From Schleiferiaceae bacterium (lineage in GTDB: Bacteria > Bacteroidota > Bacteroidia > Flavobacteriales > Schleiferiaceae): a DNA stretch of 45,719 bases. Position 1 is the stretch's first letter, and each line of letters starts with the position of its first letter. Below the pieces are notes generated by a model. That model searched no databases, had not been told where the DNA came from, and saw only the letters and a program-made list of their open reading frames with translations. The stretch is from contig JAOMWM010000008.1 in assembly GCA_028357285.1 (NCBI GenBank), positions 1 through 45,719 on the forward strand, read 5' to 3'. Both the position numbers and the translations under genes were made by a program. Shown piece after piece: positions 18,343 through 25,944 of the stretch.

Positions 18343-18343
18343 A

Positions 18344-20155
18344 TTAATGCTGAACTAGTATTTTATGAGAAGATATCCAAGTGTGACCTTCTAAGTGCAA
18401 TATGTAAGTCCCATTTGGGTAGTTTTTCAAATTCACTTCAACAGAGCTAGTCGATAGGTCATTCGAACGCCAGATCATCCTACCTGTGTTCCCACAAGTA
18501 ATATGTCCCATTTTAACGCTTGGTGGTAGACTCTTAATCACCAGGATGTTGTGCACTGGGTTGGGAAAAATTTCGAGGTCAACTTTGATCGGTTCATTAA
18601 AGGAGAGCGATCCATAGGCAAAAGGTCCAACATCAGAAGAGTCCAAAGGGCTAAACCTAACTGTGGCCGTGCTGTAATCGTCCGCTCCGGGATTACTTAA
18701 GGTAGCTCGAGGTTGTCCCTCTATATCTTCGACTATAGTCGAAGCAACAGCGTTACCTAAATTAAATGTAGGGGTAGAGGATGTGCTTTTCCAGTATCCA
18801 TAGGCGCTGTTGAATGAAATCATCGGATCTATGGTACGAACTTCTGTTGTGTCAAAACTTGTAGATGTAGCTCCAGAAAGTGTAACGGCGTTGCCTATTG
18901 GGTACATCAGGTTATTCTGCCATTCTATCTCTGTACCGGGATCGTTATTTACATCAACAACAGAAACTAATGCGTTTTCTGATCCAGTAATGAGATTATT
19001 GGCAATAGTGATATCCTTTATATCCTTATTGTAGTTGTTGTTATTGTCAAAGCCAAGTTCAATGCCGTGTGTGTTATTGATCAGCGAATTATGCGCTATC
19101 AATACACGTTCGGCCCTAAAATGCTTACTGTAACTTGTACTTTGTCCATCTATTGCATCGCCCTGTGTAAGAGTTATAGGTGCATCCCACCTTGTGCCAT
19201 TTAAACCTTCTAAATAATTATTGATGATGACATGATCTGTACCATAGACTCTTATTCCTCCCGTGTATAAACTGGACCCTGCAGCGGATGTACCCACAGG
19301 TTTGTTATTACCAAAAAAGAAGTTTCCTTCAACTAAATTTCTATTTCCGTGCCTTAAGGAAAGGCTACCATAGCTCGATTTAAAGGTATTATGACGAATG
19401 ATGTTATCGCATGATTTTACAGAAACTATTTCGGGATCTCCGTCGCAGTTCTCAAATAAATTATGCTCAACGATCGTGAATCCACTACTCGGTGACATTT
19501 CGCTCCATCCTATTCTTATAGACTCTTGCTCATTTACAGCTCTCGGTCCATTGTTACGAAAGTGATTGAGTCGTATTACATCGTGGGTGCTCTGGTAGTA
19601 GATTTCATCTGAACCATCATCTTCGTGCGAACCATCAATAGTGATGTAATGACCGGGCGTAGTTTTATTTTGAAAAATATTATGATCGATGGTATTATGA
19701 TGGCTAGGGTACATAAATGGAAGGGTGTTATCGTTCCAAACACCACCGATATATACCCATTTCACCGATTCCGTAGTCGTTAATTCAAACGTGTTTCTTG
19801 TGATTTGAATATGATGACAGCCTTCGAGCTTCACCAAAGTCTCGTCGGAAGTTGCATCCATAACGAACCCTTCTAAAATACAATGAGCAGATTTTTTAAA
19901 AACAAATTTTGATTCTCCGGTCAAGAGTACACCACCAACACTCTCTGCTTTAATTATTATCGGATTTGTGGCCGACCCGGAATTCTCAAAAGTTGCCTCG
20001 AAGTCATTATATGTCCCGTTCGAAACTATAAAGACCCCACCGTTGTTTGACGCATTAACATCCGTTTCGAGATCTTCTGCATCTGTGTAGAGCTGGGCTG
20101 AAGAGGATAAAGAATACAGAGATAAAAGAAGTAGTAAAAAGCTTTTGGAGGTCAT
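18344..20155 (-). CDS. PL6 alginate lyase with type IX secretion sorting domain
   Basis: This 603-residue protein has a signal peptide (about 1-20), a PL6 right-handed beta-helix (about 22-510) and a C-terminal type A sorting domain (about 525-603, opening VDLEIFPNPVHN and ending HKILVQH). PL6 motifs are QESIRIG, IVSVKSCDN and SLRHGN. The catalytic Lys and Arg are 21 residues apart, as in the PL6 enzyme at 8812. It has only one beta-helix domain. The sorting domain indicates export across the outer membrane by type IX secretion, unlike the lipoprotein PL6 of the + operon. The secretion machinery itself is not in this window. Confidence 0.92.
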   Translation of the reverse strand: MTSKSFLLLLLSLYSLSSSAQLYTDAEDLETDVNASNNGGVFIVSNGTYNDFEATFENSGSATNPIIIKAESVGGVLLTGESKFVFKKSAHCILEGFVMDATSDETLVKLEGCHHIQITRNTFELTTTESVKWVYIGGVWNDNTLPFMYPSHHNTIDHNIFQNKTTPGHYITIDGSHEDDGSDEIYYQSTHDVIRLNHFRNNGPRAVNEQESIRIGWSEMSPSSGFTIVEHNLFENCDGDPEIVSVKSCDNIIRHNTFKSSYGSLSLRHGNRNLVEGNFFFGNNKPVGTSAAGSSLYTGGIRVYGTDHVIINNYLEGLNGTRWDAPITLTQGDAIDGQSTSYSKHFRAERVLIAHNSLINNTHGIELGFDNNNNYNKDIKDITIANNLITGSENALVSVVDVNNDPGTEIEWQNNLMYPIGNAVTLSGATSTSFDTTEVRTIDPMISFNSAYGYWKSTSSTPTFNLGNAVASTIVEDIEGQPRATLSNPGADDYSTATVRFSPLDSSDVGPFAYGSLSFNEPIKVDLEIFPNPVHNILVIKSLPPSVKMGHITCGNTGRMIWRSNDLSTSSVEVNLKNYPNGTYILHLEGHTWISSHKILVQH

Positions 20156-20222
20156 GGTTAAAATAAATTATGCGTTAGAATCGAATCTTTTTAAATGCCT
20201 AAAATTGTAAACAGAGGTGAAT

Positions 20223-20238
20223 AATACACCCGTGTATT
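20223..20238. other. Short inverted repeat in the lyase cluster
   Basis: AATACAC (20223-20229) and GTGTATT (20232-20238) form an inverted repeat just after the stop of the 20245 gene on the - strand. The loop is very short and the arms are AT-rich, with a poor T run. It could be a weak terminator or chance. Confidence 0.25.
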
Positions 20239-20244
20239 TTATAG

Positions 20245-21315
20245 TTAGTTAACTAAAAAACGAAATGTCTGTATTCCGCGAGCGGATTCCAATGTGCAAT
20301 AGTAGCCACCTTTCGGCCATGATTGAACACTAAGAGAATATGTTGTCTTATTTATTAATTCCACTTTAGTAATTGCAGAGCTCACACTATTGTATACAGT
20401 TAATATCGAATGCTCTAGAGGAAGCCCTGAAAATTTGATGATGGAGTTCGATGGATTAGGCTCCAATGTAATAATTGATTGTTCATGAGTTTCTTGAATA
20501 GCTACTGAACCTAATTCCTGAACGGTGAAATCTGCAAATCGGACCTGTTCATCCCTTAAATCCTGATTGTTAATCAAGCTTCTATAGATGCCCCATTTCG
20601 GTCGAACAAAGTCTGCTCCACTTCTCCAGTTAACGATGCTGTCGTTGGTATAATTGAATAGCACGGTACTGTCGCTAACTTTTGAAATCTCAATAGAGTA
20701 CGATCCATAACTACCATATTGAATCGTTTCTTTTACAGTAAGCCAGTGACCTAAAAATGACGCAAGAGGCTCTTGTGCCAGGGTGATTTGGCTATCCGTT
20801 TCTGCATACCGTAATTCTAAACGATTAGGATTACTTTTTCTAGTCGTCAACGTATACATGGGCATACTTGAAAGACTTCCTCCTACTGATTTCAGCTGGT
20901 GTATATGGGTGAAATTAGGTGAAGATTGAAAACCTACCGGTAATTTAAACATCCAACGGTATTCAACGATCTCGCCCTGGGTGCCTTTTAAATTGTTTGG
21001 AGACTTGTCGTAAGATTTTATTTCGTTTCGTTGTCTATCAAAATTTATGCACCTGTCGTTATCGGGGCTGACGTGAATGTGAAAACGAAATACGTTTTCT
21101 CCTAATATAGAATCCCATAATTCATCTATATGATTGCCAAAATTTGTGTGATTGCAGTCAGGGGTTTCGATAGGATTGTAACCAGGTGCAAGCACACTTG
21201 TTATCAAATTGTACGTATTGCCTGGTCCGTCAGCGCTGAGAGTAACTTGACCGAAACAGTTAAGAGAAGACAACGCTAAGAATAGTGTCAAAATGGTTGA
21301 CTTAGATATGGTCAT
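20245..21315 (-). CDS. Unassigned jelly-roll polysaccharide lyase-like protein with type IX sorting domain
   Basis: This 356-residue protein has a signal peptide (MTISK...NCFGQ, about 1-23), a domain of about 240 residues and a C-terminal type A sorting domain (about 275-356, LEPNPSNSIIKFSGL to FRFLVN). The central domain contains RFHIHVSPDNDRC, RQRNEIKSYD, FTHIHQLK and PKWGIYRS. The RxE, HIH and GIYR pattern resembles concanavalin-like polysaccharide lyases of the heparinase I/glucuronan lyase type, but I cannot assign a family. I chose the ATG at 21315, which is followed by a clear signal peptide and overlaps the upstream lyase gene by 14 bases; a longer open frame upstream is that lyase read out of frame. 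An alginate-related role is inferred from the neighbours. Confidence 0.75.
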   Translation of the reverse strand: MTISKSTILTLFLALSSLNCFGQVTLSADGPGNTYNLITSVLAPGYNPIETPDCNHTNFGNHIDELWDSILGENVFRFHIHVSPDNDRCINFDRQRNEIKSYDKSPNNLKGTQGEIVEYRWMFKLPVGFQSSPNFTHIHQLKSVGGSLSSMPMYTLTTRKSNPNRLELRYAETDSQITLAQEPLASFLGHWLTVKETIQYGSYGSYSIEISKVSDSTVLFNYTNDSIVNWRSGADFVRPKWGIYRSLINNQDLRDEQVRFADFTVQELGSVAIQETHEQSIITLEPNPSNSIIKFSGLPLEHSILTVYNSVSSAITKVELINKTTYSLSVQSWPKGGYYCTLESARGIQTFRFLVN

Positions 21316-22360
21316 TTTGTAAAAAGTAGTTTCTGTTTGAAATTGAGTTTTCAGGAGTTGTAAGAGTGAAATCCGTAAACCACACTTCCGTAAAATTACC
21401 TGTACTGTACTGACGAGATAAATTACCTTCATACGTTTCTGCATCTGAACACCAGTTCGGATTAGACGCATATGGTTTTCCATTGGTTTGGTTATAGGCG
21501 CCTATTTTGAAGAATAGTCCTTCGTTTAGGTAAGCATCCTGGCGCTCTATTCCGTTCTGACCTAAAGGAAAAAACATCTTCTTAGTCTGCAAGTCAATAG
21601 CGCTATCCTGCGTGTAATCTGACTCTATGAGACTTTTAGTGAAAATTTTAGTGGTGTGTTCGTCCGACTTGAAAATCAATTTCATTTCACCTTTTTCAAC
21701 CGTAATGGAATAGCTAAAAGCCTCTCCTAATTCTATACCGTCCTGAGGTTCTGCTGGAGCGTCGTCGGCAGATGCCCCCACCACGCTAAAATCATTACCC
21801 CAAACCGATGTGCTATAATCCCAGCGCTTGTCATTATTTTCTCCTGCTGGATTAATCTCGTAATGCCAGAAGACTGAACCTTTTTTATGTCCGGGGTATT
21901 TTTTGTAAAATATTTTTAGTGGCTCATTTTCAAAACCATCGGCACTATGGATTTGACCTATAACTGTGGAGTGGGATGCTGCTGCATCATTTCTACCAGT
22001 CTCTGATACAGCCATCACCTTAACAGTTGCAGAAAGCACTGAAGGCCCATTTGTATCCCATTTCAATTTTTGAGCCAGTTCTGTCCTAGTGTTATTTGAG
22101 GTGCCATGTGTTTTACCACCGTTTGGTGTCTTAAACGCTAACCAAGCTTTGCCATTTTCCTTTATTTTATAAAAGTAGCGACCATCTTCAAATGTTTCAA
22201 CAGCACTAATATTCTCGCCGTTTCCTAAGATTAGATTCCAGTGGGATAAGAAGCCTCTAAAAGTCTCCTGGGCAACAGGGGTTTTAGAAGTTTCCAATTG
22301 CGTACATCCGGAAGTAATCAAGATCAAGACGAGCGCTATTTTTTGCAAGTACAAACGCAT
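21302..22360 (-). CDS. PL7/PL18-like alginate lyase lipoprotein (paralog)
   Basis: This 352-residue lipoprotein has the lipobox TSGC (Cys19) and the same domain type as the protein at 17335-18342. Motifs are NTRTELAQ, IGQIHS and FKIGAYNQ, keeping the catalytic Gln, His, Tyr and the Lys. The third RxExR position is Ala. Shared segments such as NEPLKIFYKKYP and GSVFWHYEIN show the two genes are paralogs that now flank the two secreted proteins. It is the first gene of the - strand cluster, and the next gene starts inside its last 14 bases. PL7 and PL18 cannot be separated with certainty by eye. Confidence 0.87.
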   Translation of the reverse strand: MRLYLQKIALVLILITSGCTQLETSKTPVAQETFRGFLSHWNLILGNGENISAVETFEDGRYFYKIKENGKAWLAFKTPNGGKTHGTSNNTRTELAQKLKWDTNGPSVLSATVKVMAVSETGRNDAAASHSTVIGQIHSADGFENEPLKIFYKKYPGHKKGSVFWHYEINPAGENNDKRWDYSTSVWGNDFSVVGASADDAPAEPQDGIELGEAFSYSITVEKGEMKLIFKSDEHTTKIFTKSLIESDYTQDSAIDLQTKKMFFPLGQNGIERQDAYLNEGLFFKIGAYNQTNGKPYASNPNWCSDAETYEGNLSRQYSTGNFTEVWFTDFTLTTPENSISNRNYFLQNDHI

Positions 22361-22391
22361 TGTATTAGAGGTTTAAAGTAAGAATGTTCAA

Positions 22392-22410
22392 TAGTATTTC
22401 ACTCATACTA
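22392..22410. promoter_or_regulatory. Inverted repeat upstream of the - strand lyase cluster
   Basis: TAGTAT (22392-22397) and ATACTA (22405-22410) are separated by 7 bases and lie 32-50 bases before the start codon at 22360. This is a plausible place for an operator of the lyase cluster. No good TAnnTTTG promoter is visible here; the closest is TATGTTTA on the - strand (22439-22432). The rest of 22361-22548 shows nothing else that I recognise. Confidence 0.3.
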
Positions 22411-22541
22411 GATAACGCAGTCAAGATACGATAAACATAGGTTAACGATTCAAAAAATAAGGAACTAAGGCCATGCTTTGATACAGAATCTCTGCTCTTG
22501 TCTTCTATTGAATCTCGTTTGAGTAAGCTTGGCGTTACAGC

Positions 22542-22580
22542 TAAAAAAAGCCAGCGCAATGAAATTGCGCTGGCTTTTTT
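22542..22580 (-). terminator. ssrA: Terminator of tmRNA
   Basis: AGCCAGCGCAAT (22549-22560) and ATTGCGCTGGCT (22564-22575) form a perfect 12-bp stem with a GAA loop. A-runs and T-runs lie on both sides, so the - strand transcript ends in U's just after the tmRNA 3' end. Confidence 0.85.
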
Positions 22581-22600
22581 CTGTTGCTTCGATTACCAAG

Positions 22601-22998
22601 TGGAGCTGGCGGGAATCGAACCCGCGTCCAAACAAGGAAGCCTGAGGCTTTCTACATGCTTATCTTATGATTGAATTTTCGACCGATCTCTGAGCATAAG
22701 CACCCTAATCACGGCTTATCTTCTAGACTTAGGTTAGTCCGCGAAGCAAAGACTAACTGCATTCCTGAATTTTCTACACCTCGTGATCAGTCGCCTCAGG
22801 ACGGGGGCTCCTGCGAGATGTTCAGCTCCTATACCTGGTATAGGATTAGCAAAATCGACATCCTGTCAGATTAAGCGGCCAAAGCGTAAGAATCTTCGCC
22901 AGTTATAAAAAAATGAAGCGGTGTATTAACGAGCTGCCCCTTCAGCGCTCGACATGCTTACATCAACCTTCGGCTTGCTGTCAAAACCAGTCAGCCCC
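22601..22998 (-). ncRNA. ssrA: tmRNA (ssrA)
   Basis: Read on the - strand the RNA begins GGGGCTGACTGGTTTTGACA and ends GGGTTCGATTCCCGCCAGCTCCA. Its 5' GGGGCUG pairs with 3' CAGCUCC, including the G3-U pair that marks alanine charging. The tag frame at 22900-22871 encodes GEDSYALAA followed by TAA. tmRNA rescues ribosomes stalled on broken mRNA by adding this tag and marking the product for proteolysis. The CCA end is not encoded (CTT follows the discriminator A), so it must be added after transcription. The length of about 398 nucleotides is normal. Confidence 0.96.
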
Positions 22999-23104
22999 AA
23001 AAAAGATGTGGTTCGCGAAGATACGCGAATTCTATGCCAATTATGTGCACATCAACAAAGGAACTGTGCGAATACACGCTAAAATCATTACTATCTTTAA
23101 GCAT

Positions 23105-24298
23105 ATGAAAATCGGTATAGTAAGAGAGGGTAAGATCCCAGTAGATAAGCGCGTTGCACTAATTCCGGAACACGCTGCGCAGTTAAAAAATGAATTTAAG
23201 TGTGAAATTGTGGTTCAGCCCTCAGCGATACGGGCTATTTCGGACGAAGAATATGTCCGACATGGCATTGATTTACAAGAAGATCTGTCCGATTGCGATG
23301 TGCTCTTCGGTGTCAAAGAGGTGCCGATTCAAGATTTAATTCCAAGCAAAACCTATTTCTTTTTTTCACATACCTACAAGCAACAGCCTTACAACGCAAA
23401 ACTATTGCGAGCCTGTGTCGAACGAAATATTCGCTTGATTGATTACGAATTGCTCAAGAAAAACGGAAATCGTGTGGTGGCATTTGGCCGATTTGCAGGA
23501 TTGGTTGGTGCCTACAATGGCCTTCGGGGATGGGGTGAAAAATATGGGCAATTTGCACTTAAGCCCGCACATGAGTGTCGTGATATGCAAGACATGTTTG
23601 ACCAACTCAAGGGTGTTGATTGGCCGGCAAATCTACGCATCCTTCTTACAGGGAAAGGACGCGTAGCAAGCGGTGCAGTAGAGACTTTAAAGGCTGCTGG
23701 AATTCCGCAAATTGCACCAGAAGATGTTGAAAATTACGAAGGTTGTTTCTGGAGTCAGTTAGACGTTGAACACTATTATAAAACTAGCGATGGAAGTCCT
23801 TTCGATCGCAAGTCACTCTTTGCAGATCCAAGCGGGTTTGAAAGTGATTTTATGGGCTATGCTCGATATGCCAAGCTGTATATCGCGGGACATTATTACG
23901 ATAGTCGTGCGCCGTTTATTTTTTCGAGAGTGGACGCGAAGCAGCCAGATTTTGCGATCACTTATGTAGCGGATATCAGTTGCGATATAGACGGTCCTGT
24001 GGCTTCTACGCTTCGGGCTTCAACTATTGCTGAACCCTTCTATGGCTATTTGGCAGCTGAAGAGAATGAGGTGCCACACAATCATCCGGAAGCAATAGGG
24101 GTGATGGCAGTGGATAACCTTCCATGTGAGTTGCCTAGGGATGCATCGTTGAGCTTTGGATCGGATTTAATGGAGCATGTTATTCCAGCGCTTTTTGACG
24201 GAGATAAAGACCACATACTTTACCAGGCAACGGAATGTGAAAACGGTGTGCTTGCAAAAGATTTTGAATATCTACAAACCTATATAGATAAGGCGTAG
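23105..24298 (+). CDS. Saccharopine dehydrogenase-like NAD(P)-dependent oxidoreductase (alanine dehydrogenase/PNT fold)
   Basis: This 397-residue protein starts MKIGIVREGKIPVDKRVALIPEH, the N-terminal signature of the alanine dehydrogenase/transhydrogenase N-domain. Segments such as DCDVLFGVKEVPI, KTYFFFSHTYKQQPYN and RLIDYELL resemble the lysine-forming saccharopine dehydrogenases. The nucleotide-binding region is near LRILLTGKGRVASGAVE (about 195-210). It probably works in lysine or related amino acid metabolism in the cytoplasm. I chose the ATG at 23105: upstream in-frame codons run into tmRNA sequence and do not look like protein. Its stop overlaps the GTG start of meaB (TAGTG). The exact substrate is not certain. 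Confidence 0.82.
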   Translation: MKIGIVREGKIPVDKRVALIPEHAAQLKNEFKCEIVVQPSAIRAISDEEYVRHGIDLQEDLSDCDVLFGVKEVPIQDLIPSKTYFFFSHTYKQQPYNAKLLRACVERNIRLIDYELLKKNGNRVVAFGRFAGLVGAYNGLRGWGEKYGQFALKPAHECRDMQDMFDQLKGVDWPANLRILLTGKGRVASGAVETLKAAGIPQIAPEDVENYEGCFWSQLDVEHYYKTSDGSPFDRKSLFADPSGFESDFMGYARYAKLYIAGHYYDSRAPFIFSRVDAKQPDFAITYVADISCDIDGPVASTLRASTIAEPFYGYLAAEENEVPHNHPEAIGVMAVDNLPCELPRDASLSFGSDLMEHVIPALFDGDKDHILYQATECENGVLAKDFEYLQTYIDKA

Positions 24299-25368
24299 TG
24301 GCTAAAAAAGCATTACACATTAGTAAAGGGGTAAAGGAAGCTCCATCTGTAAACCCTAGTTTGCAAACTGGGAAGAGGACTAGCCGCACCTCGACTGAAT
24401 TAGTAAAGGAAATTATTAAAGGTAATCGAACCGCTTTGGCGCAAGGTATTACGATGATTGAGAGTAATACTGCAGCAGACCAGAATCATGCTCGTGCGCT
24501 TTTAAATGAATTGATGCCTTACACTGGAAATAGTTTTCGCATAGGTGTAACAGGCGTGCCTGGCGTAGGTAAAAGTACCTTTCTTGAAGCCTATGGTAAT
24601 GAACTGCTGAAGTCAGATGAAGACGCTAGAGTAGCAGTTCTCGCGGTAGACCCATCTTCTGAAATCAGTAAAGGCTCAATTTTAGGCGATAAAACACGTA
24701 TGATGGAACTAGGTAAGCATGATCGTGCTTTTATACGTCCTAGTGCCTCTGGCGGCAACCTAGGTGGTATTGCAAAAAAGACCAGGGAAGTGATGTTACT
24801 TTGCGAGGCTGCTGGGTATAATTATATTTTCATTGAGACTGTTGGTGTAGGTCAGAGTGAAACGTTGGTTTCAAAACTGGTCGACTGTTTTCTGTTTCTA
24901 GCAATGCCTGGCACTGGCGATGAATTGCAAGGTTTGAAAAAAGGTATAATGGAAATGGCAGATGTTATCGCTGTCAATAAAAGTGAGCCGCCAAACACCA
25001 CTTCAGGGGAACGGAGTGCACTTTCGATTCGAAGTGCGCTACAGCTCTTCTCAAGCAAAGAATTTGATTGGTATCCCCCGGTTCTACTTACGTCAGGGTT
25101 GACTGGGCTTGGTTTTAATGAATTAGACGCAGCACTAGACCGTTTTCAAAGGCACAGTCAAGCGAAAGGGTGGTTCGATAAAAAACGGAAAGACCAGCAG
25201 GCGTATTGGTTTGAAAATTCTATACGCGAAGGCGTTATTGAGCTGCTGCAAGAAGATATAGATTGGCAAAAGCGTTACGAAAAGTTAAGTAAAGCCGTAG
25301 CAGAAGGAAAGTTGAACCCTTTCCAAGCAAGTGCAGAAATGATTAAATCCTTAAAGGGTAAAGTCTAA
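24298..25368 (+). CDS. meaB: MeaB, methylmalonyl-CoA mutase-associated GTPase (ArgK family)
   Basis: This 356-residue G3E-type P-loop GTPase has Walker A GVPGVGKS (residues 86-93), the family segment AVDPSSEISKGSILGDKTRM, a G3 region IETVGVGQSE and the base-recognition motif NKSE. MeaB protects and loads adenosylcobalamin in methylmalonyl-CoA mutase. The start is GTG at 24298, overlapping the upstream TAG by one base, which suggests translational coupling with the saccharopine dehydrogenase-like gene. No mutase gene is present in this window. It converges on the next gene with a 4-base overlap. Confidence 0.92.
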   Translation: MAKKALHISKGVKEAPSVNPSLQTGKRTSRTSTELVKEIIKGNRTALAQGITMIESNTAADQNHARALLNELMPYTGNSFRIGVTGVPGVGKSTFLEAYGNELLKSDEDARVAVLAVDPSSEISKGSILGDKTRMMELGKHDRAFIRPSASGGNLGGIAKKTREVMLLCEAAGYNYIFIETVGVGQSETLVSKLVDCFLFLAMPGTGDELQGLKKGIMEMADVIAVNKSEPPNTTSGERSALSIRSALQLFSSKEFDWYPPVLLTSGLTGLGFNELDAALDRFQRHSQAKGWFDKKRKDQQAYWFENSIREGVIELLQEDIDWQKRYEKLSKAVAEGKLNPFQASAEMIKSLKGKV

Positions 25369-25886
25369 AAATTACGAGCTGCTTCGTGCTTGAGCAGTAG
25401 AATAGCGGCTTTCGTTGGGAAAATATCTCCAGTCATCTCCAGTTCAATCAACTTTCGACTTAAATCGCCTGCGGTCGCATCGGCACCTAACTCAACGGCA
25501 GTCTTATTGATTAATGAAACGACTTGACTTTTTGCGCTCACTACATGATTCCATGCACTGTCTGAGACATAGACTTGTTGGGATATATTATAGTCAAACT
25601 CGTCTCGAACAGCACTAACGAGCGCTTTTCTATAGCTTACTACGTCTAAATTAGCGGGCTTGACACGCAATACAAGACGATTCGGGCTAATTCGTTCTAA
25701 AAGCACAATAATTCGCTCGTAGGCTTGAAAACGCATGGGAAGCGCCTTTTTCTGTAAGTTCTTACGGAGGTAAAATTGGCGTCTTTTTTCTTCGTTGTCA
25801 ACAAAGCTGGAGAGCAGTAAATAGGTGAGCAACAGCATTAAAGCCGCTGGAAATGTATACTTGAGGATTTCTATAAATGCTTCCAT
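25365..25886 (-). CDS. Small membrane-anchored protein, DUF7935-like
   Basis: This 173-residue protein has one N-terminal membrane segment (about residues 7-27, TFPAALMLLLTYLLLSSF) followed by a charged helical region and a domain with the conserved-looking stretch RFQAYERIIVLLERISPNRL. I recognise this as a conserved Bacteroidota family of unknown function. I prefer the ATG at 25886 (MEAFIEILKYT); another in-frame ATG at 25904 adds six residues. The stop overlaps the end of meaB on the opposite strand by 4 bases. Confidence 0.75.
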   Translation of the reverse strand: MEAFIEILKYTFPAALMLLLTYLLLSSFVDNEEKRRQFYLRKNLQKKALPMRFQAYERIIVLLERISPNRLVLRVKPANLDVVSYRKALVSAVRDEFDYNISQQVYVSDSAWNHVVSAKSQVVSLINKTAVELGADATAGDLSRKLIELEMTGDIFPTKAAILLLKHEAARNF

Positions 25887-25895
25887 GAAAATGTC

Positions 25896-25923
25896 TTGAG
25901 GCATACAAATATCGTTATTTTTG
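25896..25923 (+). promoter_or_regulatory. Bacteroidota-type promoter of the aminotransferase gene
   Basis: TTG (25896-25898) is followed after 17 bases by TATTTTTG (25916-25923), a full match to TAnnTTTG. The start codon follows 21 bases later. It overlaps the 5' end of the divergent small membrane protein gene. Confidence 0.65.
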
Positions 25924-25944
25924 CCACCTTATTATACTTTAATC

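Noticed and set aside
21316-21483. Open frame extending the jelly-roll protein upstream by 56 codons
   Set aside because: It overlaps the end of the confirmed lyase gene in another frame, and a clear signal peptide starts at the ATG at 21315.
22601-22640. tRNA-like sequence GGGTTCGATTCCCGCC
   Set aside because: This is the T-arm of the tmRNA; no anticodon arm is next to it, so there is no separate tRNA gene.
22913-23104. Possible 64-codon N-terminal extension of the saccharopine dehydrogenase-like protein
   Set aside because: The first part is tmRNA sequence on the other strand, the extension has no protein-like pattern, and MKIGIVREGK at 23105 is the family's normal N-terminus.
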